From a virus, in the IMG/VR virus record IMGVR_UViG_3300033996_001711, positions 1 through 48,637 of that record: a stretch of 48,637 nt of DNA; one strand, given 5' to 3'. Position numbers and translations under genes: made by a program. The notes below the pieces were generated by a model. It was not told the DNA's origin. It did not search any database and saw only the letters and a list, made by a program, of their open reading frames with translations. Shown piece after piece: positions 1 through 6,089 of this stretch. How positions within the stretch are numbered: position 1 is the stretch's first letter; every line of letters begins with the position of its first letter.

Positions 1-1
1 A

Positions 2-283
2 GGCATCCTGATCATTCCAGGCCAAACAATCAGCCCAGCTTATCAGCGCCCGACTAGTACGTTTGCACTTGTGCCGATTGGCGGATTGGCACAATCCCCG
101 GATTCCCGACCGACTCGCCGTAGTATTGCGAAATGTGACAATCGCTTGCCCATGGCAGTGCATTATCACGATGCCGTTATGTCCCAGTTCTTTACCCTTA
201 GGAGCGCTGTTGTTAGCTATACCTTTCGGCCTTTCCAGTTCTTTATACTGCAGCGAACCATAAGCAGCGCTGATCAGCGCTGA
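2..283 (+). CDS. Partial hypothetical protein, 3' end only
   Basis: This frame is open from the left window edge to the TGA at 281-283, giving about 93 residues with no start that must be used; the N-terminus probably lies outside the window. The C-terminal part reads MSQFFTLRSAVVSYTF and then FQFFILQ. I recognise no family. The stop is followed at once by a strong hairpin, which fits a gene end. Base composition alone does not prove coding, and a chance open frame is possible. Confidence 0.35.
   Translation, partial: GILIIPGQTISPAYQRPTSTFALVPIGGLAQSPDSRPTRRSIAKCDNRLPMAVHYHDAVMSQFFTLRSAVVSYTFRPFQFFILQRTISSADQR
265..282. repeat. 18-bp perfect palindrome
   Basis: CAGCGCTGATCAGCGCTG reads identically on both strands. 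It overlaps the last codons of the partial upstream ORF and directly abuts a second hairpin (283-302). It could be a protein-binding site or part of a 3'-end structure. Confidence 0.6.
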
Positions 284-302
284 GAGGCTCCCAGGAGCCT
301 CT
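283..302. other. Strong hairpin without T-tract
   Basis: AGAGGCTCC and GGAGCCTCT form a 9-bp perfect inverted repeat with a 2-nt spacer (practically an 8-bp stem with a 4-nt loop). The following bases (GTGAGGCG) are not T-rich, so this is not a classical intrinsic terminator. It may be a 3'-end protecting stem or, together with 265-282, a cruciform. Confidence 0.5.
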
Positions 303-657
303 GTGAGGCGTTTCAGGCCTTCCCGGCTATCCCCACACCTAGAAGCGCTTTCCGCAGCTTTCCAGATGGGGCAAGGCGTTTCGGCCGTTACGGTTCGCCT
401 CGCTACTTTTTGGGCAATGGTTGACAGGATGGCGGGAGGCATGATTTGCGCGCGCATGCGCGTTCTTTCCTTCCCTGCAGGATCCTCCCAACCACGGGCG
501 CCAGACAATGGGCCAAACCATGAAAGCGGCGCAGTGCGCCGCATTGTGTGCCGGTGCTGGAGGCGGCACAGCATGCCGCGCCCTGGTCCGTTCTGGCGGC
601 AACAATGGGCCCATGGCAGGGAAGCGATTCCCGGCCGATTCCCTCCGCTTTCCTCTC
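303..657. other. Gene-poor stretch
   Basis: About 355 bp with open frames on both strands, none convincing: the candidates overlap one another and lack a start context. A 12-bp palindrome CGCGCATGCGCG lies at 451-462. An in-frame ATG at 508 would extend the next gene upstream by 50 residues, but that extension is Ala/Gly/Cys-rich and looks non-coding. Confidence 0.4.
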
Positions 658-978
658 ATGACCTTCTGCAATCGCCCGGACGCCTTTGAATTTCTGTCTG
701 CCGTATCACGTGGCCAGAAACGTGGCACCGTGAAAGCCATTAAGGCAGCGGCCAGAACCCTCGGGCTGATCGACAGCATCTCCCACGCACAGCACGGCTA
801 CCACGTAAGCAAGGGATGGGAGATCAGCCCTTGCCAGACCCTGAGGGACGTTGCTGAGGCTCTCCTATGGTCGTTTGCTTCTGCGCCCGTTCTGCCTGCT
901 GAAAAGGCGCGTGCACTCTATCGGCAGACCGTGAAAGGTCACCGCGTGGCGTGGGATGAACCGTCCGAGAACTTCTGA
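658..978 (+). CDS. Hypothetical protein, 106 aa
   Basis: I do not recognise this protein. From ATG 658 it reads MTFCNRPDAFEFLSAVSRGQ and ends in WDEPSENF. The central part (TVKAIKAAARTLGLIDSI) looks helical, and basic residues are spread throughout. I chose 658 over the in-frame ATG 508 because 658 follows a pyrimidine-rich leader (CCCTCCGCTTTCCTCTC) like those before the next two genes, while the 50 extra residues look non-coding. It is the first of three small genes in a row separated by polypyrimidine tracts, which suggests one transcript. Confidence 0.5.
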   Translation: MTFCNRPDAFEFLSAVSRGQKRGTVKAIKAAARTLGLIDSISHAQHGYHVSKGWEISPCQTLRDVAEALLWSFASAPVLPAEKARALYRQTVKGHRVAWDEPSENF

Positions 979-980
979 GC

Positions 981-1018
981 CTTTCTTTACTTTCCTTTCT
1001 TTCCCTTTCTTTCCTTCT
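981..1018 (+). promoter_or_regulatory. Polypyrimidine leader before the 1024 gene
   Basis: An almost uninterrupted C/T tract fills the gap between the stop at 978 and the ATG at 1024, ending in CTGAATCATG. There is no Shine-Dalgarno sequence. A matching tract ending in CTGATCATG precedes the next gene. U-rich leaders of this type can recruit ribosomes through protein S1; applying that here is inference. Confidence 0.5.
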
Positions 1019-1023
1019 GAATC

Positions 1024-1176
1024 ATGACAAGTCTCACCCCCGGCCAACTCATCGAACTGATCGCCCTGGTGGATGACAACAACCAGTTCAATGATGAAGA
1101 GGATGCTTTCAACTATTGGCAGGAGGTTTCCGATGCGTTGAAGGCAGATTATCGCAAGTGGTTTGAAACTTTCTAG
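1024..1176 (+). CDS. Small acidic protein, 50 aa
   Basis: ATG 1024 to TAG 1174-1176 encodes a 50-residue acidic peptide beginning MTSLTPGQLIELIALVDD and ending DYRKWFETF. The pattern (LTPGQLIELI, then NQFNDEEDAFNYWQEV) suggests two or three short helices and looks genuinely coding. It sits between two polypyrimidine tracts, 45 bp after one gene and 31 bp before the next. No family recognised. Confidence 0.55.
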   Translation: MTSLTPGQLIELIALVDDNNQFNDEEDAFNYWQEVSDALKADYRKWFETF

Positions 1177-1203
1177 CCTTTCTTTCTTTCCTTCTTTCTT
1201 TCT
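1177..1203 (+). promoter_or_regulatory. Polypyrimidine leader before the 1208 gene
   Basis: A C/T-only run begins directly after the TAG of the preceding gene and ends in CTGATCATG. It is nearly the same as the leader at 981-1018, so the two look like duplicated translation-initiation regions. Confidence 0.5.
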
Positions 1204-1207
1204 GATC

Positions 1208-1903
1208 ATGAAACTTTCTTCCCTTTCTTTTCACCTTTCTACTGTCAGCTCTAACGCTAAGACTGGGCCCATAGCCGTTAGCACGTCCTCCCGCGCCACG
1301 TGTTCTCCTTCCTGTCCTTTCTTTCAGAACGGATGCTACGCAGAATCGGGCCCACTTCTCCTACATTGGCGAAAGGTTACCGAAGGTCTGCGCGGTGTTA
1401 CATTCTCGGAATTCCTTTCTAGTCTTCTCAGCTTAGAAAGTGGGCGTCTGTTTCGCCACAATCAGGCTGGAGATTGCCCGCATACAAACGGCAGAATCAG
1501 CCGCACATTCATCCGCCGCATGGTAGCAAGTGTGCAACACTTAAAGGCCTTCACCTACACTCACCATGACATAAAGTTGGGAGAGAATCTTCAGCTTCTG
1601 AAATACGCTAACCGCAACGGTTTTACAATCAATCTCAGCACTGAGTCAGAAACAGCCGCCGATGATGCAATCGCCGCCGGATTACCTGCCGTGATGGTAG
1701 CTAACAGCGATGAAGAGCGCACAACGTGGCACACGCCGGCCGGGAACACTGTTCTAGTGTGTCCTGCGCAACGTTCAGACACTACCACTTGCGCCGATTG
1801 CAAGCTGTGCCATCATCGCGGCCGCAGGGTAGTGATAGCTTTCCTCGCCCATGGCACTGGAAAGAAGAAAGCTAACGCCGCAATCGCTCCCACTAGCCTA
1901 TAG
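1208..1903 (+). CDS. Cysteine-motif phage protein (CPxxCP...GCYA family), 231 aa
   Basis: Two cysteine clusters define this protein. The N-terminal one is in TCSPSCPFFQNGCYAESGP; the C-terminal one runs from VCPAQ through TTTCADCKLCHHRGRRVV to a late LAHGTG. I associate this layout with a phage protein family of unknown function (DUF7227-like, from memory); the clustered cysteines suggest a metal or Fe-S site. The middle (FTINLSTESETAADDAIAAG) looks like a beta-alpha unit. ATG 1208 is preferred to the in-frame ATG 1163 because the upstream codons fall inside the polypyrimidine leader and overlap the previous gene. A strong terminator follows 14 nt after the stop. Confidence 0.7.
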   Translation: MKLSSLSFHLSTVSSNAKTGPIAVSTSSRATCSPSCPFFQNGCYAESGPLLLHWRKVTEGLRGVTFSEFLSSLLSLESGRLFRHNQAGDCPHTNGRISRTFIRRMVASVQHLKAFTYTHHDIKLGENLQLLKYANRNGFTINLSTESETAADDAIAAGLPAVMVANSDEERTTWHTPAGNTVLVCPAQRSDTTTCADCKLCHHRGRRVVIAFLAHGTGKKKANAAIAPTSL

Positions 1904-1917
1904 GCTGCGAAACGATC

Positions 1918-1951
1918 GGGCCCTTACTTTATAGTGAGGGCCCCTTTCTTT
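1918..1951 (+). terminator. Intrinsic terminator
   Basis: GGGCCCTTACT (1918-1928) pairs with AGTGAGGGCCC (1933-1943), an 11-bp stem with one G-U pair and a TTAT loop, followed by CTTTCTTTCT. It closes the small-gene operon. Confidence 0.8.
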
Positions 1952-1974
1952 CTATGGTTGGGAGACAATTAGCC

Positions 1975-1995
1975 TATTGAGAGGCGTTCTCAATA
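1975..1995. promoter_or_regulatory. Inverted repeat, operator-like
   Basis: TATTGAGA and TCTCAATA form a perfect 8-bp inverted repeat around a GGCGT spacer. The GAGA/TCTC arms echo the TGAGAC/GTCTCA arms of the dyads at 2381-2418 and 2696-2717. It could bind a dimeric repressor or fold in RNA; ACATTTTT follows closely, so a weak terminator is the alternative. Confidence 0.45.
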
Positions 1996-2205
1996 AGACA
2001 TTTTTATCAGCATTGCTTATCAGTTGCAAAATGTTACAGGGAGCAGTAGTACGGGCGTTCTATCGCAGGGGGTCGGGGATACCCAAATTAGGAGCGACGT
2101 AATTTTCAATCCATTTTTTCCCCATATGCCACTTCCCAGTGCGCACTGACCGAACGATCTAGAGCTGAACGATGGGGAGTGAGGTCACCAAGATTGTTCG
2201 TCGTC

Positions 2206-2319
2206 TTATGGTTCTTTCAGGATGAGAGCTATGGCAAGGAGGACGAAAGTAAGGAGGATTAGGAGAGCAATAATTACGCTCCAGGAGGGATCAGTTGGTG
2301 AGGCGAGGGGATGAAGCAT
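2206..2319 (-). CDS. Tiny single-pass membrane protein, 37 aa
   Basis: On the minus strand, ATG (2319-2317) to TAA (2208-2206) encodes 37 residues. The start MLHPLASPTDPSW is followed by an unbroken hydrophobic stretch (about residues 13-34, including VIIALLILLTFVLLAIALIL) and ends KEP. This is a textbook single transmembrane helix with a short tail. There is no obvious Shine-Dalgarno. No family recognised; it could be a small host-membrane effector or an accessory lysis protein. The small size means a chance ORF is not excluded, although the purine-rich opposite strand offers no better reading. Confidence 0.45.
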   Translation of the reverse strand: MLHPLASPTDPSWSVIIALLILLTFVLLAIALILKEP

Positions 2320-2328
2320 GAATTTATG

Positions 2329-2380
2329 AAGGCCGCTTGCGAGAGGGTAGCTCCCCCAGGAGCGTCATTCATGCGGCCTT
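2329..2380. ncRNA. Structured element, stem with inner hairpin
   Basis: AAGGCCGC (2329-2336) pairs with GCGGCCTT (2373-2380), and the 36-nt loop contains a second hairpin, GCTCC (2350-2354) with GGAGC (2359-2363). The outer stem ends exactly where the nested dyad at 2381 begins. Either strand could carry it as RNA. It may be a terminator body or part of a small RNA. Confidence 0.4.
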
Positions 2381-2418
2381 AGTCTTACTATTGTCTCATT
2401 TGAGACTGTTTTAAGACT
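2381..2418. promoter_or_regulatory. Nested coaxial dyad, candidate operator
   Basis: Two perfect inverted repeats share one centre of symmetry: outer arms AGTCTTA (2381-2387) and TAAGACT (2412-2418), inner arms GTCTCA (2393-2398) and TGAGAC (2401-2406). The inner site resembles the dyad at 2696-2717. Coaxial half-sites are typical of cooperative repressor sites or origin elements. Confidence 0.5.
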
Positions 2419-2501
2419 GGCGATAGCTACGCACAATATGGGCGATCAAAAGAAAAGAAGAAAGCGAAAGGAGGTGGTAAGGAAGGAGCCCAGGAATGTA
2501 C

Positions 2502-2651
2502 CGCCTTGGGGGCTCAGCTCGTAGGGCTCCTAGCAAAGGCTTCTTAAAAGAAGGGAGTTGAGAGGAGGATGGTGGAGCTGAGCCGCTTGTTATCTATCGC
2601 CTTGGGGGCTCCTGCTCGTAGCGGCTCGCGGAGGCTTGAAAGCTGCTCGTA
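2502..2651. repeat. Short direct repeats with an inverted pair
   Basis: CGCCTTGGGGGCTC occurs at 2502-2515 and 2598-2611. GCTCGTA occurs three times (2517-2523, 2614-2620, 2645-2651). GGCTCAGCTC (2511-2520) is complementary to GAGCTGAGCC (2575-2584), and a CTTCTT/AAGAAG hairpin lies between them. The block could be an origin-like iteron set or a folded RNA. Confidence 0.5.
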
Positions 2652-2695
2652 ATGGAGCACACGCTACGCCTATTGTTATTGTAGAGCTAAATCTT

Positions 2696-2717
2696 ATGAG
2701 TCTTAAATGAGACTCAT
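2696..2717. promoter_or_regulatory. Inverted repeat related to the 2381 dyad
   Basis: ATGAGTCT and AGACTCAT form an 8-bp perfect inverted repeat around TAAATG. The internal GTCTTAAATGAGAC matches the GTCTCATTTGAGAC core at 2393-2406 at 12 of 14 positions. It lies about 105 bp upstream of the next plus-strand gene. Confidence 0.45.
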
Positions 2718-2822
2718 GCTATAGCAAGGAAGTGACAGTTAGGAAAGTGTCTTTTATTGGCAAATCAAGACAAAAGCAAGGAAAATAAGCGCTGTTAGCA
2801 TTACTTTCCCTTCTCCGCAACC

Positions 2823-3062
2823 ATGGGATATAACAACAGTCGCACGGGCTATGCCACAGTCGTCAGCTTTTGGAGAGTGTTCGTCTCTTCAGAAAGAGCA
2901 TGGCCTCGCACCATTCGGGACTTGCCTGCCATGGTCAAGCCCCCTAAGGAGCAGTTCTACCGTCCACGCGTGGCAGCGCATAGCGGCCATCAAATTGACC
3001 TCCTGGATTGGCACTTATCTTTAGATGAGACGCCACCGGCATGCTGCTATCCTGATTGGTAG
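2823..3062 (+). CDS. Hypothetical protein, 79 aa
   Basis: From ATG 2823 the protein begins MGYNNSRTGYATVVSFWRVF, contains VKPPKEQFYRPRVAAHSGHQ, and ends CCYPDW. A pyrimidine-rich leader (TTACTTTCCCTTCTCCGCAACC) precedes the start. It is basic and tryptophan-containing with no recognised domain. It ends 13 bp before the next gene's start, consistent with one operon. A real small protein is likely, but the function is unknown. Confidence 0.45.
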   Translation: MGYNNSRTGYATVVSFWRVFVSSERAWPRTIRDLPAMVKPPKEQFYRPRVAAHSGHQIDLLDWHLSLDETPPACCYPDW

Positions 3063-3075
3063 TTCCTCGTGTCCC

Positions 3076-3438
3076 ATGAGCTTCGCCAGTTCCCTGCTCT
3101 TCTCCATTGCAATGGATGCCTGCAAGGAAGACTTAGACGAAGCGCGAGAGCGTCTTGAAGCTTTTGAACTATGTAATGACAAGGTGACTGCTGCTGCGCT
3201 TGGCTATTTGCTTGCTAAGCAAGAAGAAAAAAGGAAGGAAGAGCAGGAAGAATGGATTTATGACCGCTTGTGTTCCATCATTGATAGTTGCATGGAGTGT
3301 GATGGCACCTACTACACAGAAAGTGCAGTGGAAGCCATTTTTGAAGTGTTTTATGATTGGTTAATTCACCACACTGAAAAGGACTGCGAAAAAGAACTTA
3401 CCAAATTGTTTAAGCCTTATATTGTGCAAAAGCACTAA
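3076..3438 (+). CDS. Acidic helical protein, 120 aa
   Basis: Starting at ATG 3076 (MSFASSLLFSIAMDACKEDL), the protein is dominated by charged helix: DEARERLEAFELCNDK, then AKQEEKRKEEQEEWIYDRL, with later cysteines in IIDSCMECDGTYYTE. A coiled-coil segment is likely around residues 20-75. An ATG at 3025 would extend it into the previous gene and adds a poorly coding leader, so 3076 is preferred. A terminator hairpin follows. No family recognised. Confidence 0.6.
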   Translation: MSFASSLLFSIAMDACKEDLDEARERLEAFELCNDKVTAAALGYLLAKQEEKRKEEQEEWIYDRLCSIIDSCMECDGTYYTESAVEAIFEVFYDWLIHHTEKDCEKELTKLFKPYIVQKH

Positions 3439-3468
3439 TTGCTACCATTTTCTTTTTCCATAGCCTTT

Positions 3469-3500
3469 AGCCTTAAGGAGCTAGTCTCTTTAGGGCTTTT
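3469..3500 (+). terminator. Intrinsic terminator abutting the next start codon
   Basis: AGCCTTAA (3469-3476) pairs with TTAGGGCT (3490-3497) with one G-U, extended by GAG/CTC inside, followed by TTT. The next gene's ATG begins at 3501, so the U-tract is also the leader of that gene. Confidence 0.65.
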
Positions 3501-3689
3501 ATGTGGGATGATCTTCCTAGCCCCTTTATGGTGGGAGCCATTAAGGTGTGGCCGGTCCATTCCAGGCCAGATTTTTCTTGGTTTGTAGCTTACGAAGGTA
3601 AGCCGTTCTATTTCAAAACCAAGAGCAGCGCCATGCTCTTCGCCAGGGACAAGCAGTCCATGGAAGACCCAGACGGGCTGTGCGACTAG
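3501..3689 (+). CDS. Small hypothetical protein, 62 aa
   Basis: The ATG lies directly after the T-run of the preceding terminator. The protein reads MWDDLPSPFMVGAIKVWPV and then FSWFVAYEGKPFYFKTKSSA, a beta-hairpin-like pattern that looks coding, and ends DPDGLCD. No Shine-Dalgarno is visible. I do not recognise a family; small proteins with a FVAYEGKPFYF-like core do occur beside metabolic genes in phages, but I cannot name one. Confidence 0.55.
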   Translation: MWDDLPSPFMVGAIKVWPVHSRPDFSWFVAYEGKPFYFKTKSSAMLFARDKQSMEDPDGLCD

Positions 3690-3764
3690 CGCCAATTGTG
3701 CAAAGATGTTGTGATTAAAGCTGGCACGATGGAAGTTTGAGCTAGGCTTTTTCCTGTTGTCACC

Positions 3765-3786
3765 AGCCCGCATGAGCGGGCTTTTT
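3765..3786 (+). terminator. Intrinsic terminator upstream of nrdA
   Basis: AGCCCGC (3765-3771), loop ATGA, GCGGGCT (3776-3782), then TTTT. The stem is 7 bp and perfect. The nrdA start lies 6 nt further on. Confidence 0.75.
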
Positions 3787-3792
3787 CGTCTC

Positions 3793-5238
3793 ATGAAGCT
3801 GAAGGAAGGAGCCAAGGCAGACAAGATTGCTCGCACAGGAAGAGTCCAAAATTGGATGGATGATACCAATGGACGCTTGCCCGTATCTTGCACAGTTTTT
3901 GTAGTTGAAGATTCAATGGAAGGGGAGGAAGGCATTGAAGCATCTTGGCGCTTTGTTTCCCATGGTCTGCGTAATGGTGCAGGAGTTGCTGTTCATTTAT
4001 CTAATTTGCGCGGCAAAGGGCATGAAAATGGCAAAGGGCTTGTAGCAAGTGGTCCTGTAAGTTTTGGCAAGATTTATTCCACTCTCAATGAAATTCTTCG
4101 TCGCGGCGGCGTCTATAAAAACGGGGCTGTAGTATTGCATCTTGATTATGACCATCCTGATGCGCTTGATTTCCTGCAAGCTTCTAGGCAAGAACTTCCA
4201 TGGGTGAAACGTTGTCTAAACGTAGACGAAAATTTCCTTGAACGTTCTTCTAAGGAGCTGATTGATACTCTCCTTAAAGGCATTGGCACTGGCGACATCT
4301 GGCTTAATAAGATTCGCTACAACGAAAAAGGCGAGCGCATTCGTGCCAATGTTTGCCTGGAAGTGTATCTCCCCCATCGTGGCACCTGCCTGCTGCAGCA
4401 TGTCAATATGGGCGCCTGCTCCATTGAAGACGTGACAGGGGCCTTTGTGGAGGGCATGGAGCAGCTCTGTGAGCTTCATGGCAAAACGGGCGTGGGCGCC
4501 ACAGGCGAATATCTTCCTTCTGTGATTGATAGACAAGTGGGGCTTGGCATGCTTGGGCTTGCTAATTTCCTTTCCCTCCATGGCATTTCTTATGCTGACT
4601 TCGGCAAAGCCCTGAAAGCCTTCAATCAAGAAGATCCGCGAGACTGGTATGAAATTATGGACAAGCCAGTGGGTAATGCCGTATTTGCCATCTTCCAAGG
4701 TATTAGTGGTGCTGCTGAAGTGGCTCGTGAAGCTGGAATGGAACGCGCCTTCTGCATTGCTCCTACAGCCTCTTGCTCCTACCGCTATTTAGATTCCAAA
4801 GGCTTTACGACAGCCCCTGAAATCGCCCCTCCCATTGCTCGTTTAGTTGATCGGGATAGTGGCACTTTCGGCGTGGAAAGCTTTGACTATGGGGAAGTGG
4901 AAATTGCTGCTGAAGTGGGCTGGGACAATTACAAACTGGTCGCAGATGAGCTGGTACGTCTGTATCAAAACACTGGTCTTTTCCATGGCTATTCGTATAA
5001 CTCATGGAGCGACATTGTTATTTACGACGAGGCCTTCTTGAAAGATTGGCTAGAATCTCCTCAGACAAGCCTCTACTATTCGCTGCAAGTTCTCCCGGAC
5101 ACGCAACGAAAAGATGATGCTTACGCTGCCTTAGACGACGAATTTAAGACCATGTTTGGACTCAGCGATACTGAGCCCTTAGGAGAGACTGTCTCTTGTG
5201 GCATAGATGCTGGTTTCTGCGCTGCATGTGCAGAGTGA
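3793..5238 (+). CDS. nrdA: Ribonucleotide reductase large subunit, class I, small phage type
   Basis: This 481-residue protein reduces ribonucleotides to deoxynucleotides with the beta subunit encoded next. The expected active-site set is visible: C33 (LPVSCTV), N186-C188-E190 (NVCLE), C209 (GACS), the phosphate loop IAPTAS, and a C-terminal reducing pair C476/C479 (FCAACAE). The tyrosine dyad Y428-Y429 (SLYYSLQ) corresponds to the radical-transfer pair of class I enzymes, arguing against a B12-dependent class II enzyme. It is much shorter than E. coli NrdA (761 aa) and lacks an N-terminal ATP cone, as in the cyanophage group once annotated as class II. ATG 3793 is chosen because an upstream TTG (3757) falls in the terminator hairpin. 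Confidence 0.92.
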   Translation: MKLKEGAKADKIARTGRVQNWMDDTNGRLPVSCTVFVVEDSMEGEEGIEASWRFVSHGLRNGAGVAVHLSNLRGKGHENGKGLVASGPVSFGKIYSTLNEILRRGGVYKNGAVVLHLDYDHPDALDFLQASRQELPWVKRCLNVDENFLERSSKELIDTLLKGIGTGDIWLNKIRYNEKGERIRANVCLEVYLPHRGTCLLQHVNMGACSIEDVTGAFVEGMEQLCELHGKTGVGATGEYLPSVIDRQVGLGMLGLANFLSLHGISYADFGKALKAFNQEDPRDWYEIMDKPVGNAVFAIFQGISGAAEVAREAGMERAFCIAPTASCSYRYLDSKGFTTAPEIAPPIARLVDRDSGTFGVESFDYGEVEIAAEVGWDNYKLVADELVRLYQNTGLFHGYSYNSWSDIVIYDEAFLKDWLESPQTSLYYSLQVLPDTQRKDDAYAALDDEFKTMFGLSDTEPLGETVSCGIDAGFCAACAE

Positions 5239-5265
5239 CCCATCCTTCTCCTCCTTTTGTTGATG

Positions 5266-5300
5266 GGGCCGCTTTGACGGCCCTCTTCTGTCTGTTTTCA
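5266..5300 (+). terminator. Hairpin between nrdA and nrdB, weak terminator
   Basis: GGGCCG (5266-5271), loop CTTTGA, CGGCCC (5278-5283), followed by TCTTCTGTCTGTTTT. The stem is solid but the T-tract is broken, so partial attenuation between the two subunit genes is more likely than a full stop. Confidence 0.5.
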
Positions 5301-5325
5301 TTCCTTTCCATCGCGCTTTCTAATA

Positions 5326-6060
5326 ATGACCGTCCTTGAAAAGAGCCCCTATTCAGCAATGATCGCCAAGAAGCGCCCCTGGCAAGCCACGCCAGTGGAC
5401 AATTCGCCTGTGAAGGAAGGCGCTGAATCCACGCTTTTCAAGACCATTGCTTTGCGCCACCTTGAACTGCCCGTGAAGGACTTGCTTGAGCAAGGCTTAC
5501 AGAAGGAACTGCCTTCCACTCCTGGCATCATTGAGGCGTTGCGCTCCAACCAGAAGGATGAAGAGCGTCATGATGAAGCGCTGAACTATGTTGCTGCCGC
5601 CTATGGCACTGACGAGAAGGCAGAGCGAGAAGTGCAAAACATCTTGAAGGTGTGGATGGAGCACCCCGCCCATCCAATTCATAAAGTGTCCATTATTGAG
5701 CGTTCTATCTTCTTCGTTGCCCTGCCGTTCTTCCGCTTCAATGGCAACATCGGCATGCGCACGGTGTCAGCAGACATTAGCCGTGACGAGCAAGTGCATT
5801 GTGGCGTTCATGGTTTGGTGGCCAAGGAACTGGGCGAAACGGAAACGGAAAGCCTTAATAAGCTGCGCATTGCCACTGCTGGCTGGCTGTTTGAGCACTT
5901 GGGCAAGAGCGATGATCAATGGCTCGACAAAAACGCTTGGATGCAGCGCTCTGAGCGCCTGTTCTGGGAAGGAAAGGCTTCTGGCATGGAAGACTCCCGT
6001 CGTAGCCGTCAAATCGCGTTCTTTGAAAGTTCAAACGTAAATCTTCCATGCTATGGTTGA
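5326..6060 (+). CDS. nrdB: Ribonucleotide reductase small subunit
   Basis: A 244-residue ferritin-like subunit that generates the radical for the adjacent alpha subunit. Candidate metal ligands are E79-x-x-H82 (KDEERHD), E125 (IIERSIFF) and E155-x-x-H158 (RDEQVHC). The position four residues after H82, where E. coli has the radical Tyr122, is Leu86, so a canonical tyrosyl radical is unlikely. It is shorter than most NrdB proteins (about 340-380 aa). The C-terminal tail (SSNVNLPCYG), normally the part that docks into alpha, is partly repeated at the end of the neighbouring endonuclease. The start follows a pyrimidine-rich leader. Confidence 0.88.
   Translation: MTVLEKSPYSAMIAKKRPWQATPVDNSPVKEGAESTLFKTIALRHLELPVKDLLEQGLQKELPSTPGIIEALRSNQKDEERHDEALNYVAAAYGTDEKAEREVQNILKVWMEHPAHPIHKVSIIERSIFFVALPFFRFNGNIGMRTVSADISRDEQVHCGVHGLVAKELGETETESLNKLRIATAGWLFEHLGKSDDQWLDKNAWMQRSERLFWEGKASGMEDSRRSRQIAFFESSNVNLPCYG
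6034..6047 (+). repeat. 14-bp direct repeat, copy 1, in nrdB 3' end
   Basis: AACGTAAATCTTCC, encoding part of NVNLP in the nrdB tail, recurs exactly at 6727-6740. Weaker similarity continues through the stop codons (CTAtGG...TTGAC against CTAcGG...TTGAC). The two copies bracket the homing endonuclease gene. Confidence 0.85.
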
Positions 6061-6089
6061 CATTTGATTCCCTTCTTATGCTATGATTA

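Larger units (their letters stand above)
1952..2822. other. Gene-poor, structure-rich region
   Basis: About 870 bp with no ordinary gene. It holds an inverted repeat at 1975-1995, a 12-bp palindrome CAGTGCGCACTG at 2137-2148, a tiny minus-strand membrane ORF (2206-2319), a hairpin (2329-2380), a nested dyad (2381-2418), direct repeats (2502-2651) and a second dyad (2696-2717). A 21-codon plus-strand ORF with an AAGGAG 7 nt upstream runs 2496-2561. A regulatory hub, an RNA gene or a replication origin are all possible. Confidence 0.5.

Noticed and set aside
339-779. Minus-strand ORF of 146 codons
   Set aside because: Overlaps a better plus-strand candidate and has a poor, Arg/Pro/Ala-rich composition without motif or start context.
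2502-2590. tRNA gene in the repeat region (GGGGGCTCAGCTCGTAG looks like a tRNA start)
   Set aside because: No T arm or anticodon arm of proper size can be formed downstream.
3793-5238. Class II (B12-dependent) reductase
   Set aside because: The paired tyrosines in LYYSLQ and the adjacent metal-binding beta subunit indicate class I.
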